The notes: generated from the sequence alone by a model not told the origin. A stretch of 64,000 bases of DNA from Glandiceps talaboti (GCF_964340395.1 NC_135553.1:7492501-7556500); one strand, 5' to 3'; numbered from the stretch's first letter, positions 10,377 to 43,800 are shown. Numbers and translations are program-made.

Positions 10377-13300
10377 GAGAGAGAGCGTGAGAGGGAGAGA
10401 CAGAGACAGACTAGAGAAAGGTCCAACTCAATTGTTTTTCATGCCCCCCCCCCCCAATTTCTCTCCAGCCCCCCAGCCCTGCCGTAAATTCTGACCCCAA
10501 CCTTATGTAAGTGCATAGCAATTTGTCACTTTTATTCTGGGGTACGTCATTTTAAACATCTTACTTGATTTTCTCAACACTGATCAATATATGTTGTTTC
10601 AGGTCTGGTATCCCAAATGTGCACGGATAGCAAGCAAAGTAAAACGACTACTTTTGATAAGTCGAATCATACATTTATTGAGGTTAATGGTTATTGGAGA
10701 ATAAAGATTGAAAACTTAACAAATAGCGAATGGAAATATAAGTATCAATGGTTGGTTTCAGAAACCGACGAAGTACTCAGTGAGACAAATATACATGTGA
10801 TAGGTAAGAATTTGCGTTATTATGCTCATTTGACTGTGTCAGTTATACATTGTATCCTTCTAATGGTATAGTTTCGTATATATGTGAAATATAATTATTA
10901 ATACTTCCGTGTATTATATTTCTCTATCTTTTGTTTTTATTAGAAGAGATTCGTATGCATACAAATGTAACGGTAACTGAAGGAAGAGATTCATCGTTAG
11001 CTATCAAATTGAAATCGCTGAATATCACTGATGTTGCGTTGTACTATACAAATACTAATGGTGATGACCAGGCTGAGCATTGTTACTTCGAATTTCGAAA
11101 CAACAACGGTGAAGGAGACGCATGTCAGGTACGTCAATTGGTCTATTCATAAAATTAGGATCGCTGGGACGTTTCCATGATCTTATACTTGGACCACGCA
11201 AAGAAGGTCCGCACAATTGTGACATCATTACAAATTTCAACATTCTCAAGATTACTCAACTAAGGTTAAAATCACAAATCATATCCACTTAAGTGGATGC
11301 CATCCTATGTACAATTACAGAAGTCAGTTAATCTGACATGTGTCGAGATGCCAAGCACACAAAGGTGTGTGCAAAGACATGTTTTCACATATTCTCCCAG
11401 TTATTTTGATATTGTGATTATAGTTGCAACTATTTTGGATTACGAAAGTTTGTATTTCTACTCCACCACAGGTATATCCCAAGGGAGACATCAAAATATC
11501 ACCTGTACTTCATAACAATATACTTTCAATAAATTTCTGGAATTTAACGTGTGAAATGATGGATGTATATTATCTTACATTAACACATGATCGTGAAAAC
11601 GTTAGCAACATCGTGGTCAATGTTAGTGGTGAGTGAAAATGGATGTGCTCTGTCTTGGTTTTGTTTTGATAAAGTAAAACGCTTATGACATTCAGTCAAT
11701 TAGTCATCTAGCCAGTTCTTCCGTCAGTCAAGTCAATCAGTCAGTCAGTCAGTCAGTCAGTTAGTTACAAGTCATCAGTCAAATAATCAGCTTCATTGAA
11801 ATAATAGACCAAGACAGTGCAATCATACATGTTATATATAAACTTTGGTATTCTATAATGTTCTTCACTGTCCATTTCATGAAATTATTGCTGATCAATT
11901 TTCATGCTGTTGCATCAGTAAGATTGAAACCATCAACAGACATAAGAAACCTGTCGAATATATATTTTTCAACAAATACTATTATGGTATATTGTAAGTA
12001 CTTGAGAATTACACACATATCGTAACAAAATGTATAACAGTTTGATTGCCATTGTTACAGAGGCCGTTGGTGTTGAAAAGTTAACACTTCCGAACGGTAC
12101 ATTCCAGATAAACTGCACCTCAAGTCGACATATACTTTCTGTGAAGTGGTTTGAAAACAACAATTTGATAAAGGTAAAAGTGTACTGGTATTTGAATAAC
12201 TCCTGAAATTACTAAGACATTGTGTCCATAATATATTTTGATCCCCATGAATATGATGAATGGAATTTAAAACCAATATAACCATCCCAATGAAAATATC
12301 ACTTGGGGGCTTGTTATTCTATGTTCTGATCTATCTTTATCTTAAAGGAAAACGATGAATATCAAGTACACAATGCTCAGACAACTAGTACATTGACTAT
12401 ACTTCAACATCATAATGATGACTCTTACTACCAATGTGAAGTGAGGACAAAATGCAGTGTTGCTAGAAGTGAGCGAATTAAAATAGGTAAATATTCCAGT
12501 TATAATAAGGGTTTCATTCATCGATAACAATTATATTTCATGCGTATTGAAAGCGTTTCACCCCGTCATGATAAACTTGACATAACAATTGAAATTAATC
12601 GAAATTTGTCTTTGATTATCATTGTCAACAAAAAGGGGTCTTTAAAAATATCATTTTACGCTAGAGAGGAATTAAACATACGGTTATTCTTCTATGTAAA
12701 GGATTATCATTACCTGATGGAAAAGAAAGATGCCCTTGTGCTTGTCCACAAACGACTGAGACAGCATGGTCTACAGAGGCAACGACGCATCAAAACAAAG
12801 GACAACATGGTGAGAGAAATAACATGTGGACGTTTTTTAAAGTCATTTCTTGGTCTTATACGCAATACGACAAAAGGTGACAATCAGGATGGCTAATATA
12901 ATTAATCAATCACTGATCTGTGTCGATATATTTGATTTCTATAAACATCTAAGATGAAAAACAGATTTTGGCGATCCAGTCAAAAGAGGGGGATTTTTTT
13001 AAAGTAAGTGTCTGGTCGGTATCCTTATCAAACATGTTACTTTTGTTGCTTAGGTGATTCGGACACTTGCCATTGGTGTATTCCGGCCCTAGTTGTCATC
13101 GTCGTAGTGTGTATTCTGTTGTTAGTTGTCGCCTTCAGTCTATGGAGAAAAGGATGTTTGAAATTTGACGTAAGTATTTAGGATGTAAGTAATATTTCCT
13201 CACACGTGATATTAATAAAAGATCCTCGCTTTCACAAATTAAGATTAAAGAATTTAGAAAATTCAATTTTACGTAACGCAACATTAATCTAAATTTGAAA

Positions 13301-13469
13301 AGGTATATACATATAAAAAAAAAGTAACGGTCTTTTTTTGAAAAGTGAAAATAATGAATTATCTGCTGTTGTGTTTTCACAGTTCAAACACCGCCCCACT
13401 GGTAACGAAGATGGAGATCCCGCAGGAGAAGGACTGCGATCTGATAATTCAGAAGAAAATCCGTATTAA
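8211..13469 (+). CDS. Single-pass receptor with Ig-like extracellular segments
   Basis: Ten exons with GT-AG junctions and matching phases: 8211-8307, 8804-8950, 10603-10803, 10944-11128, 11472-11628, 12061-12173, 12348-12486, 12702-12809, 13054-13169, 13383-13469. They give 449 residues ending in TAA. The N terminus ([18 protein letters not shown]) is a signal peptide. Residues 25-262 are divergent Ig-like segments rich in N-glycosylation sites. Residues 263-346 form a clear Ig domain: INCTS cysteine, SVKWF tryptophan, SYYQCEV second cysteine. A Thr-rich stalk with a CPCAC motif follows. The membrane helix is about residues 391-411 ([17 protein letters not shown]) and is followed by basic LWRKG. 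The 38-residue tail is acidic and has no kinase, ITAM or ITIM. Ligand unknown. It lies between the two-Ig gene and the receptor kinase, so relationship by old duplication is possible but not shown. Confidence 0.85.
8668..8717. repeat. (AC)n microsatellite
   Basis: Pure dinucleotide tract in the first intron of the Ig receptor gene. Confidence 0.95.
9243..9650 (+). mobile_element. MITE of the ggttccg family, copy 2
   Basis: The longest copy in the window, in the second intron of the Ig receptor gene. It begins aaggcgtaataaaaaatgg with gttccgattacgctc and ends ggtcgggtaaccgaaaccaa then ttttaggcctaa. The ends are inverted versions of one another (aggccta / taggcct and gttccg / cggttac blocks). 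Confidence 0.85.
9848..10110 (+). repeat. Degenerate interspersed repeat, copy 2
   Basis: Partner of 2590-2960. It shares cagtcttcgtt, a gtgaca.tagtgggtg block and a cctgcc...ggtgag block in the same order. It lies in an intron of the Ig receptor gene. Confidence 0.4.
10271..10409. repeat. (GA)n microsatellite
   Basis: Nearly pure GA tract in the second intron of the Ig receptor gene. The open frame of repeated RE residues is an artefact. Confidence 0.95.
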
Positions 13470-14195
13470 TACCACCCCTTCATTATAGTTGATAAAGAAG
13501 TAAGCACCCCTGGCCGTGCGTCAGTAATTCTTAGCTCAGCTGGTAACCTTAAACCCTTCATGAATAATTGTTAGATTTTGATCAGCATTTGCGTTTTTCA
13601 GGGATGAGAGAGTACTTAGCAATTATACTTACTTGACGACTGTTTAATTCTTATTTTAAATAAAGTAACTGTACACAAATACACAAAGCACAGCTTGTGT
13701 TCTCGTATGTGAAATGGTAGCCTGAGTGAGGATTGTGAAACTAAACAGTTTGGGTGAACTCTTAATAGAAGGACTAACAAACAAGTGGCTTACGCGACCT
13801 TATTATCCTTTATTACTACTATGATAATTAGTTTATGATAGCAGAATGAAGATTTTATTCTCCATGTCACAAAATAGGAATTAAAATTTTGAAAAACACA
13901 AACTGACGAAAATGTGTTTCAGCTACCATAATTTTGTTTTTTATAACCTTTAACAAGTAATTGATGATCACTAATTTAACGTGAGAACATCCATATGTAC
14001 GTACAAACATTATCGGTAAAGCTTTACTATGAATAGCATCGACTAGCAAAAATGATTACATTATCAATTTGATACATTATCGGTTTGTATGTACGTTATC
14101 TCTTGTAATAGGGATTACTAATAATAGGGAAAATTAACAAAAAGTGAAGGACACAATTTTGACTTGGATTTTAAAAAATAATTTGGAATCATAGA
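13470..14195. other. 3' flank of Ig receptor gene, no further gene
   Basis: Contains the likely 3' UTR and poly(A) signal of the Ig receptor gene, then AT-rich sequence leading into the LINE. No coding evidence. Confidence 0.5.
13659..13664 (+). promoter_or_regulatory. Polyadenylation signal candidate
   Basis: A canonical aataaa hexamer about 190 bases after the stop codon of the Ig receptor gene, the closest one downstream. Confidence 0.55.
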
Positions 14196-17089
14196 TTGAC
14201 ACGAATTGACAACTTACAATTGACAACTTACAAGAGAAAGGTCAATCCTATTAAATTACCAATAACAGATGTCAGATCCCTTACAAAAAACTTTGATAGT
14301 TTTGTTAACTTTCTAAGCATGTTAGATCAAAATTTTCTTTTTATAGCTCTAACGGAAACATGGTTACATCCCGATTCAAATTGTTGTCTTTATGATTTGC
14401 CTTCCTATACTTTCGTTACTTGCAATCGTGAAGCCTCACAAGGTGGTGGAGTCGCTCTGTATTTTCACAACTCGTTGTCCTTCTCTCGCATTAACACATG
14501 TAAAATTAATCACTGCGAATCCATCTTTGGGGAAACTATGATCAACAACAAAAAGATTGTTATAGGCGTTATCTACAGAAGACCCAACACACCTTTTAAT
14601 GAATTCATTGACAGTTTAGAAGAATGCCTTGATCAGGTGTCAGTGAACGGGCGTGATTGTATTCTCCTTGGCGATATGAATATTGACACATCTTTAGATA
14701 GCCCATCCGTTACTCATTACAATACTCTCCTGAATACATACAATATGACACAATTAATTAACACCCCTACCAGAGTTACTAACACCTCACACACGGTAAT
14801 AGATCACCTGGTGACAAATATTACTGACCACTTTATTGAAACCGGTACAATTGAAACAAACATTTCAGACCACTATCCAATTTTCGGCATTATTAAAAGT
14901 CTGCATCACGTTTTTGAAAACGGTACCAAAACACACACCTACGATTTCAGGAATTACAACAAAGAGGCCTTCTTAGCTGACCTAAGCAATGTATCCTGGC
15001 AACCAGTCCACATGTGCGAAGATCCGTCTGAAGCATACAATATTTTTAATGATTTATTTCATACTGTTATCAGAAGACATCTTCGAATAAAAACATTTAC
15101 AAGAACACAAAAGTCAATTAAAAGACCCTGGATCACTAAGGGCTTATTTACATCCATACATACAAAACATAAACTTTTCTCGAAAATGAAAAATCACCCA
15201 AGGAATAACCAAATTAAAAATAAGTATACTAGGTACAGGAATACATTGACGAAGCTCCTTAGGTTGGCTAAGAAAAACTACTACACCAATAAAATTTCAA
15301 ATGCATCTGGCAACACCAACAAAACTTGGCTTATTATTAAAGAGATGTTGAACAAAACACATACCAAATGTACTCCCGATAAATTAACTACAAACAACCC
15401 TGGAAACACATGCTTAACAGATACAAGAGATATTGCTCAAGAATTCAATAATTATTTCACTGGTAATGGGCCCATTCTTGCTCAAAAGATTACAAGCAAC
15501 AAAGACTTTAGACAATACCTGGATGGGAACTACCTCAACTCCTTATTCTTTCACCCCGTGTCTGAAGAAGACGTCCTTGGAGAGATATTCAAGCTTGATC
15601 CCCGCAAAGCTACCGGTCAGGACACAATTAATCCCCTCTTAGTTATACACACTGCTCACATTATTGCATGCCCTCTCACACATATAATTAACTGTTCTCT
15701 CAACAATGGTATTTTCCCAAGTCTACTTAAGATTGCCAAGGTAATACCTATTTATAAAAAAGGTTCGCCATGCGATGTTGGCAGTTATCGCCCCATTTCA
15801 ATTTTGCCCGTAATCAGTAAAGTGTTTGAATCTATTGTCAATCATCAACTTGTTAAATATCTTGAAAAATACAACATCCTCATCAAAACTCAGTTTGGTT
15901 TCAGGAAAAAACACAGTACTAAGCTTGCCCTGGTTGACCTGATCACTGGTATTGCTAATAAGCTGGACAATAGTTATCTGACATGTGGTATTTTCATTGA
16001 TTTGCGGAAAGCCTTTGACACAATAGACCATAGTATTCTTCTACAGAAACTGAGTCACTATGGTGTCAGAGGCTTGCCTTTACTTTGGTTTAAAAGTTAT
16101 CTCTCCCAGCGTAAGCAGTGTGTCTGTATAAATAATGTTACCTCGCCATCTAGCGAAATACAATGTGAGTACCACAAGGCTCAATTTTAGGCCCCCTTCT
16201 CTTTCTGATTTACATCAATGATATTGTGAACGCTACTGATGCATTTGAATTTCGATTATTTGCCGACGACACAAACATGTTTCAATTTATCAATAATCCC
16301 TCAAATATAATTCAGCTTGATCAACTCCATTTCGACTTCAGGAAAGTCTGTGACTGGTGCGACGCCAATAGGCTCACTATCAATGTAGAAAAAACTAATT
16401 TCATGATTATTAAGACTTCGCGAAGATTGGTGAAAACGGAGGGAAGTCTGGGCATCAATCGCTCACAAATTTCACAAGTAACGTCAACCAATTATCTTGG
16501 CGTGTGTTTAGATCAAAATATGCTTTGGACATCACACATTGAAAAAGTTAGGAAAGCAATTTCTCCAATTATTGGCATAATTTCCAAAATTCGCTATTAC
16601 GTACCTAAATCTACTCTTCTTCTGCTGTATAACTCTATGATCTTGCCCCATATCTCATATTGTATAGAGATATGGGGCAATACATACAATACATTTCTCA
16701 AGCCTATCTTAAACCTTCAAAAGAAAGTTATTCGCTTTATAACTTTTTCAAATATTGATGCTCCCTCCTCCCCTCTTTTTCAGCAACTAGGAATTCTAAA
16801 TGTCCACAAGCAATGCAAATTTAATACTTCTTTATTTATTTTTGATTTGAGGGCCGGTCACTTCCCGCAAACAGTTAACGACTATTTCAACACACCACCA
16901 AATACGTATCACACTCGGAATACAACGAGAGATAACTTTTACATTCCAAAAGTAAATCTTACTTTGACGCAACACAATTTTCAGTATGCAGCTGCAAAAC
17001 ATTGGAACTCCTTACCTGAAGAATTGAAAAAAATACAATCCAGGTCTACTTTTAAATCTCAGTTAAAACAGTATTTGTTACAAAATTAA
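14196..17089 (+). mobile_element. LINE retrotransposon, 5' truncated, one frameshift
   Basis: APE-type non-LTR retrotransposon ORF2. The endonuclease part shows LTETWL, LGDMNID and a SDHYPIF block. The reverse transcriptase shows YRPISILPVISKVFE, FGFRKKHST, KAFDTIDHS, PQGSILGPLLF and the catalytic FADDT. The frame is open from 14196 to 16190, then shifts by one base near 16160-16170 and is open again from about 16170 to 17089. No ORF1 is present. The C-terminal region continues through PHISYCIEIWGN to WNSLPEELK. The type looks CR1/L2/Daphne-like, but the clade cannot be fixed by eye. It lies between two host genes, on the same strand. With one frameshift it is probably inactive but fairly young. 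Confidence 0.9.
16643..16680. repeat. Perfect 14-base hairpin inside LINE coding sequence
   Basis: Arms ttgccccatatctc and gagatatggggcaa are exact reverse complements with a 10-base loop. They lie over the conserved PHISYCIEIWGN segment of the LINE. Confidence 0.85.
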
Positions 17090-17561
17090 TTCAGCTTTTT
17101 CTACCTTACATTGCATTTAATGCCAGTTGTTATATTTTTTTTTTTGATGAGAACGCGTTTTGTTTTGTTTGTTTTTGTTTTAATTTCAAATTTGTTTTTG
17201 TTTTTGCTTTGACTATTTTGTTTAATCAATTGTAGTATGGGCCACAAACTTGACTAGTTTGTTTCAAACTATATTAATTGTGGTCCAGCCATAAACTCTG
17301 TATTCATCCATCAGTTCATGTGTAATATTTATTCCACTGTCTTTTTTACTTTCTCTCTTGTTATGTTGATATGATTTGGAGTTTGTGGCAAATAAAATAC
17401 TATATAGTGTACTGCTAATATTAAGATTCAAAAGATCCAAAATATTACCAGATCTCAGAGAACCAATTATTCGCGCCCCTTTCATTTCTGACGATCGGGA
17501 TATTCTATTCTATGTTCATGAACACATTTGAAATTGGGAAGTAATTTATAGAGAATGAAAA

Positions 17562-17636
17562 GTGAGTGAGTGAGTGAATGAGTGAATGAATGAATGAGTG
17601 AGTGAGTGAGTGAGTGAGTGAGTGAGTGAGTGAGTG
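17562..17636. repeat. (GTGA)n microsatellite
   Basis: Tetranucleotide tract with early GAAT variants. It may be the simple-repeat tail of the LINE, as it follows a plausible LINE 3' UTR. Confidence 0.9.
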
Positions 17637-17856
17637 CCACTTTTAGACAATGGAATCGGGGAGGGTCACATTTTATACTACCGGTATATGTTGCGCTTGA
17701 TTTCCCCCGGCCCGGTAATTACCGAAGATTCTAACCCTGCTTTAAAACCTGCAACATATTAATTTGAAATCCATAATAATTGGTTTGAATCTCGTCCAGG
17801 GTTTATCAAAATAAGAACATGAACGAAATCGAAAGAGGGCAATTACAAACACGCAC

Positions 17857-17947
<91 letters not shown>

Positions 17948-17958
17948 AACAAACAAAC
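17857..17958. repeat. (ACAG)n microsatellite
   Basis: About 22 units of acag followed by acaa variants. Frames of repeated CLSV residues on the minus strand are artefacts. Confidence 0.95.
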
Positions 17959-18166
17959 ACAACAGTACAATATCAAATGATAAGGAAACAAGTTCGATGG
18001 CTAAAACTGATACGTCATAGTTCCAGAAAGCAGAGAGCTGATGCAATATATTTGATCACGTGCACTGGACACCAATAGAAACGCTCACGGTGATTAAAAT
18101 GTCAATATATTACTCACAGTATACTTCACTTCTTCAATATTGTATCGAATCTCGGTATACGAAACC

Positions 18167-30875
<12,709 letters not shown>

Positions 30876-32040
30876 CGAACAAACATACAGTTCAACTTGA
30901 CATCATTGACTGGTGATGTCATCGGTTTACTGTCTCGAGCTCTCAAGTGACGCTATGGCTGATGCGGTAAAGTTCAAAGTTGAGGAATATATGGCATCAG
31001 AGGTATATAAGCGTCGTCTGTGTGATATAGTTTGCTCGACAAGTCAGTGACACAGCTAATCAGGGCCTAGGGGTAGGTTTAGTCGGAAAGCACCATATTT
31101 GTTGTGCAAGTAAGATGGGAGTGTTCGGGGGTGTTTTATGGTGTGATAAATGGTTGGCTGGCAGCCCATTCAAGAAATATGCTTGAAACAACAGAATAAC
31201 TCTGTAAACATCTTCTCGAAAAACTTCGCCGCAGTACTTCTGATTGTCCCTTTATTAAAGGGATGCTCCGAAATGGGTCATCAGTCAATTTCAATTAATT
31301 TCTATGCCCTCCAAGAATGAATGAAAAAAACACTTATCGAAGACGTTTAGATATGAAAGACGATTATTCCCATGTTTTACATATTAATTTTGAACATACT
31401 CCTGCATCGACATGACGTTATATGTTTCATAGCAAGACAATCTTCATTTGATAATTTATTGGTTCTACATACACGTATAGCTTATTACTGCGCTTACACA
31501 CATCCAATCAAATGTTAATTGTACATTTCTTTCTATTGGCAATATCAGTTTAGCGTAACGTTTTATGTTTTGAATACATTTTCATATTAACGCCGTCATT
31601 TTTCAGGATGGTAATTTGATTTTGGAATTTTAATCAGAATTTAAATCAAGGTGCAATCAAGATAGAATTCATCCCAATTGTACTCATTGCATGTTTCTGT
31701 TGGCAATGTTATTTAAATTTCTGATTTTGACAGGATGCAATAGACAGTTCTAGTTCACAAATTATGACAATCTGAGAACATCGTCTTCTTTGGTGTTCCA
31801 CTTGTTCCGTTGAGATTTGACAGATGTGTACTTGTAGCTTCAAATAATCTATATATTCTCGTGAATCAAGAAGTGAATGTAACCCAGGCGGACTGTAATA
31901 TTAACTAAATAAGGCAATACGAAACTAAATTCTTGTAAATAATTGTTAACTTTTGTTGTGAATCTTATATAAAAGATAAAAACATATATGTTTGATTGCC
32001 TTTGTTTGGCACGGTATCAAGCTTACTTGTTTTGAGTAAT

Positions 32041-32220
32041 AAGGTATAATAAAACAATCATGTGGTTCCGGTTACGCTAAATTTTAGAATAGGTGGGGTG
32101 GGTAGATTTGTTATTTTATTTTATTATATATTTTTTTCCTGTGTGAGTGTCTAGTTCAGGTTTTCCATTGTTTTCAAAATGGTATCTGTGTTGTTTATTT
32201 CATCCTATCAGATGTTCAAT
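32041..32220 (+). mobile_element. MITE of the ggttccg family, copy 5, truncated
   Basis: Starts aaggtataataaaacaatc with atgtggttccggttacgc, then ttttagaataggtggggtgg and gtgtctagttcaggtttt. The right half is missing. Confidence 0.8.
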
Positions 32221-33092
32221 ACCTAGTATAGGTCATAGTATACTTTTGACTTTCTTTTTTCAATTTTTCGGTATTGCAGGTATACCGACCAACCAACCAA
32301 CCAACCAACCACGTTGAATATATTATGATGAGAAATACAAAATTAAGAATGGTCATCATAATATTGACTACTAAAAACACGATCCGAAATGCCATTCTAC
32401 TTTTACAATTTTCACGACACGAAAAGTCTAATTTATCCACCTTTAAACGTACCCAACCTTTACTCTACAAGTGACCCACCTAACCACCATCTCTGTTCAG
32501 AGGTAGTACGAGACGTAGCCTTATCACCTTTGACTGTCTACAGCCCCCATGGGAGAGTAATGCTTAAATGGCTCTTTTAACTCAATGTATATTGTTGCCA
32601 ACGTTCCGTTTCATGGGCCCTCCAGGAATCTCCGTTCCCAATACACATTTAAAATGGCACGTTTTAATTCTACTCAAAGGAAAAACTACCTTTATCTAGG
32701 ACCTTCAATTTTTGCAAAACACTGACATATTTTCCAGTCTCAGCACTTTTAGAAAAGATGTCCTGAATGAAATAGTTGATGTGTGAATTTAACGCAATTT
32801 CGGTAATTTTTATCTTCTTTTAATTTATTTTATTTCTATTTTTACTAGTTTTGTAAATTTGTATGTATTTTAGTCTTTCCAATTCAGAGTGTCTGTAAAT
32901 AGGGTAATCCTGTAAACATCTCAAATAAAATAAAAATAAAAAATAAACTCACCACACTTACACATCTGTTCAAGTTTTATCTCGGATGGCCTAGAAAGAC
33001 ATGGTCAAATATGACTTTTCGTATAGTGTTTGTACATGTACATCTACGGGTCAACGCAAAAGAACACGAACTTATGATTTTCTAGCATAATC

Positions 33093-33098
33093 TTTATT
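33093..33098 (-). promoter_or_regulatory. Polyadenylation signal candidate for KAP gene
   Basis: Canonical hexamer on the minus strand (tttatt on plus), 860 bases downstream of the KAP stop codon. A long 3' UTR would be needed. Confidence 0.25.
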
Positions 33099-33954
33099 TT
33101 GAAAATAAATTTGTCATAGATGAAAGATATATTCATACAGAATATTTACAACAATATAAAATATTTACAAAGTTGATGGACTAAAATTCAGCCAAACACG
33201 TTTCTGTAAATATATAGCTTCTTCACAGACCGTAACCAATGTGGCGTTCCAGTAACATTACGCACTGATAAACTTTCACTACATGGTTCGACGGTGTGTG
33301 CTTTTAATTTGGCCATGGCAAAGAAATTACCAATTCATGGTAGTCATTCGTTGCATCATAAAATTAAGGTAATGCGTGTTGGACGGTCGCTGCACGGATA
33401 TCACGAAAGCGAAGGTCATAGGTCATGATACTTGTACTCAACACATAAAATTATGCAAATAAAGCAAAATTGTTTGACCACTCTCACCCACAAGTAAATT
33501 GACTTTTTAACGATCCCTTAGATCTAAATTGTAAGTCAATTCTCATTATCAATCACAATTTGATAGTAAACCTAGATTTCATTCTCCCAAAAACAAGTTC
33601 CAGTACATTTTTTTAGAAAATCAGATGCTAAAATGTGAAAAACTTTTTATCCGTATATGTTTTTGTGTAAATACCTAACACTAATAACTTCTTGTCTCAC
33701 CTTTTCATTGTAATACATTTTAAAGAATTCGTCGAGAGTAAAATTCAGTGACTGAAATTCATGATTAATAAGTATTTCTGGAAGTAACTGGTAACCCAAA
33801 ACTTGATTTCTAAAGCTTAGCTTCATATGCCACTGTTTGCTTTTGTCATGATTTAACCTCATTCATCTAAAATATGGGGTCAATCTTGACTGTTCGTTTG
33901 GACGGTGTCGTAAAAGAGGCTGTGGTTCACGGCGATGGACTTTACATATATTTC

Positions 33955-40818
<6,864 letters not shown>

Positions 40819-43800
40819 GTCGTATATTACAGTATGCTGTCATGTAATTCCAATCCTTTAGTTTCGTCTGATCTCTGACAAAGTTCTTAATAAGAATAGA
40901 ACCTAAGTAGCCTGGAAAAAATTAATTGAAATTAAAAAAAAATGTAGATAGACTAAAATGCAACTAACGTATGATAGATATCCCAGAAATCAGCTAAAAA
41001 CCACTGCAAATCACACATCACATACGAATATTGACGTTATTGACGCATGGTATGTTAGTCGTGACTACACGTCTAGTATGTACCTCGGATCACCCCATAG
41101 GTCTTAGCTTGTAATCAATCTGTACACGTGCTTGTCGTGTCGTAAGTGTCGTGTCCTTTATAGTTTGGTTGCAGACAGATTTTCTACCAGAGCGTAAAAT
41201 GAAGATCTTTGTATGACCCTTCGGTGAACAAAAGCTGTCTGTTTAAGAGCAGGACCAAAAGGTATGAGGCAATTCAAACCAACCTAAAGAAAGCACTATT
41301 TGTATACACCTACATATTTTATTACATGGAATTGAATTGAAATGTACGAAACCGAGGTTTGCCTTTCTTTTACTGGTGTTCATAACGATTTAAAGCTATA
41401 AGGTGACATCGGGTCAACTTCGGGTCAACCCATGGGTGTTTTTACAAAAGGTCTACCTGACCATCCTGTAAGTCTCTACAAAGGCTAACACTGAAACGAC
41501 TTTGCAGCCATTTTGGTCAGTCATGTCGGAGTGCCATACTTCTAACTTGTCATACATAGGCCTTCTAACGTCTGTGTGCAAACATATACATTAATATATG
41601 AGTAGTTTTTTTTACCGTTCTTTTGTTTCAGTATTTGCTTATGATATAGGCCAACTCATTTTTCATCTAACTGTTTGCCTTGTGCCACAGAATTGAAATC
41701 CTAGTCATGGGGGCTAAATGACTCGAGTAATGACATCCGACTACCTCTAGAAGGGAGAGAGGATCAATTATGCATCCAGTCTGTTGTACGCCATGTTTTG
41801 AGTGAACTAGTGTACATATACTGTCACAGTACATGTGTCTAGATCTGTTGATGTCTTGTCTTGATATGTTATGCTTAAACCCTAATCGTAATGACTTGTC
41901 GCCATGGAAACTAAGAGAAGAAACAACATCTTGTTTATATAGGTCACGTCAATTATATCTATTTTAATTAAAGTAGCCTAATGTACAGAATCCATTCTTC
42001 AAAAACACAGTCATGCTTGTATAAATTGCTTTACAATGTACGACTTAACAGCCATATACAATACGAGCGTTAATGTTGTTTTGTGAACGGTCCTCGATTT
42101 CAATGGTAAAATATAAGTAAAATGGAAATCGATTTTGAACACATCATTGACGAAACTTACGCTATCAGACCACTGACCCACAGTGTTATTGGAATGGGGT
42201 TGTTAATATGCGATATATACAATGTACGTGAAAGGCATGTTCCATTCCGATAGATCGGGTGAATTAGGCCCCAAACATCAGGCCCCCTGTACTCGGTTCA
42301 ACTCTACAAGCATGATGCATAAACGAAGGTCAATTTCACAAATGCTGTTCACACACGTCACACAAGTCTTTATGCCCAATTGCATTAGTCGAACAGAACA
42401 GCGTCTATTGTTACAGGTATCTATGTACACATGATTCAAGGTTAACAATGTAAAATTTCAACACATTCTATATTACATTTACACATTTTATAATTACTGG
42501 TAGACACAAATATGGCAACTGATTTGAAGTAATATTTTCAACGTTGATGAAATAGCATCATGTTTTCTACTAAATATCGTATATAAGCCCAATTCAAGGC
42601 AATGATACATAATGATCAAACATTTGTATATATTGAATGGAAAGGAAAATCGATGCTCAGTATAAAGAATATGAACAAATTGTGAAATCAAGAGTCATTT
42701 TAAAGAAACCGATTTGGAACGAGACTGTTTTCTTGTTCATATATAATATCAATGTATTATCATGATATAGGTGTTTGCTCACATCACACCTTGACAGTGA
42801 CTTTGTGTTTAATTTTATCTACGCACTACATATATATATTGAATGTCATATTCGTGCATGCGCGCATCACGTCATGTCTCATCACAACACTCCTCAGGTA
42901 ACTAGGGTCAACCCACCGTACGGCAAAGTCACGGTCAAAATGAGTCGGAATTCGGTACAAAACTCTGCCATGACATATTTGCTGAATATATAGGTTTGTT
43001 ATCAGTGAACGTAAATACAACCATACAAGTGGTCACAATCGACGAATTATAGCCCTTCTACTTATCACCATTATAGCGTTAGCCTACACAGTTAACGATG
43101 AAATGTCACTGCACTGAAGTCAATTCAAAGGCCTTATATTTCGAAATTTCGAAATTCGGCGGAATTTTCCGAGTGATAAACTGATTATCCTGATGAGTCG
43201 CAGGGTGATAAATAAATATGTATGTTTAGAATCACTCAGTTGTTGAATAAATGCACAGACTTACCGTTGTAACGGTGAAATATAGAATATGGTGTGCTCG
43301 ACTCTGTTACTACGGTAACTGGACACCGATTCCGATATATTATCTCGTATACCTTACACTACGTAAAATATCCAGTCCTCTCTGGCCTGTATCGTGTTCC
43401 TTTCCTCATTATTTATGGGTATGTGAGCACCCCATACCGTGTTCACCTAATACAGAACCTAGTGCATGGCAACCCGTAAACAGGTATTAGCTGTCACTTT
43501 CACGATATGACAACGAGGTCTTTTTAAGGTCGAGGTCATCGGAGTGTGATTGGGTCACGTGACATGTAATCTTTTATGCGTGTCTCATCTATACAATATG
43601 TGATGGCAGTGAAAGCTGAGTAATGCAATAGACTTCGTCGCGGTATTCATATGAGAAAATAAGAAAATGTGAACTACAATATGTGAATGGCATTGAATGG
43701 TACTTATTTTATAGACACACATTCAGAAATGGGAAAGTGACAGGATATATATAATATAGGTGGCAGCTTGTTCTACCATAAAACGGTCAATTTGAATATA

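Larger units (their letters stand above)
17090..18166. other. LINE 3' region and microsatellites, no gene
   Basis: T-rich sequence that is probably the LINE 3' untranslated region, then a (GTGA)n tract, a long (ACAG)n tract and the 5' flank of the receptor kinase gene. No promoter motif could be assigned. Confidence 0.5.
30876..33954. other. Intergenic between kinase and KAP genes
   Basis: Convergent 3' ends: the kinase gene ends on the left (plus) and the KAP gene on the right (minus). The left part is probably kinase 3' UTR; no canonical poly(A) signal close to the stop was seen. It holds MITE copy 5 and a CCAA repeat near 32285-32310. On the minus strand an aataaa (33093-33098) lies about 860 bases past the KAP stop. 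Confidence 0.5.

Noticed and set aside
12540-12896. A 118-codon frame overlapping an exon of the Ig receptor gene
   Set aside because: The exon 12702-12809 is read in another frame that fits the flanking phases and continues to the membrane helix. This frame is a shadow.
17857-17958. Regular repeats as a possible CRISPR array
   Set aside because: These are pure tetranucleotide repeats without unique spacers, in animal DNA.
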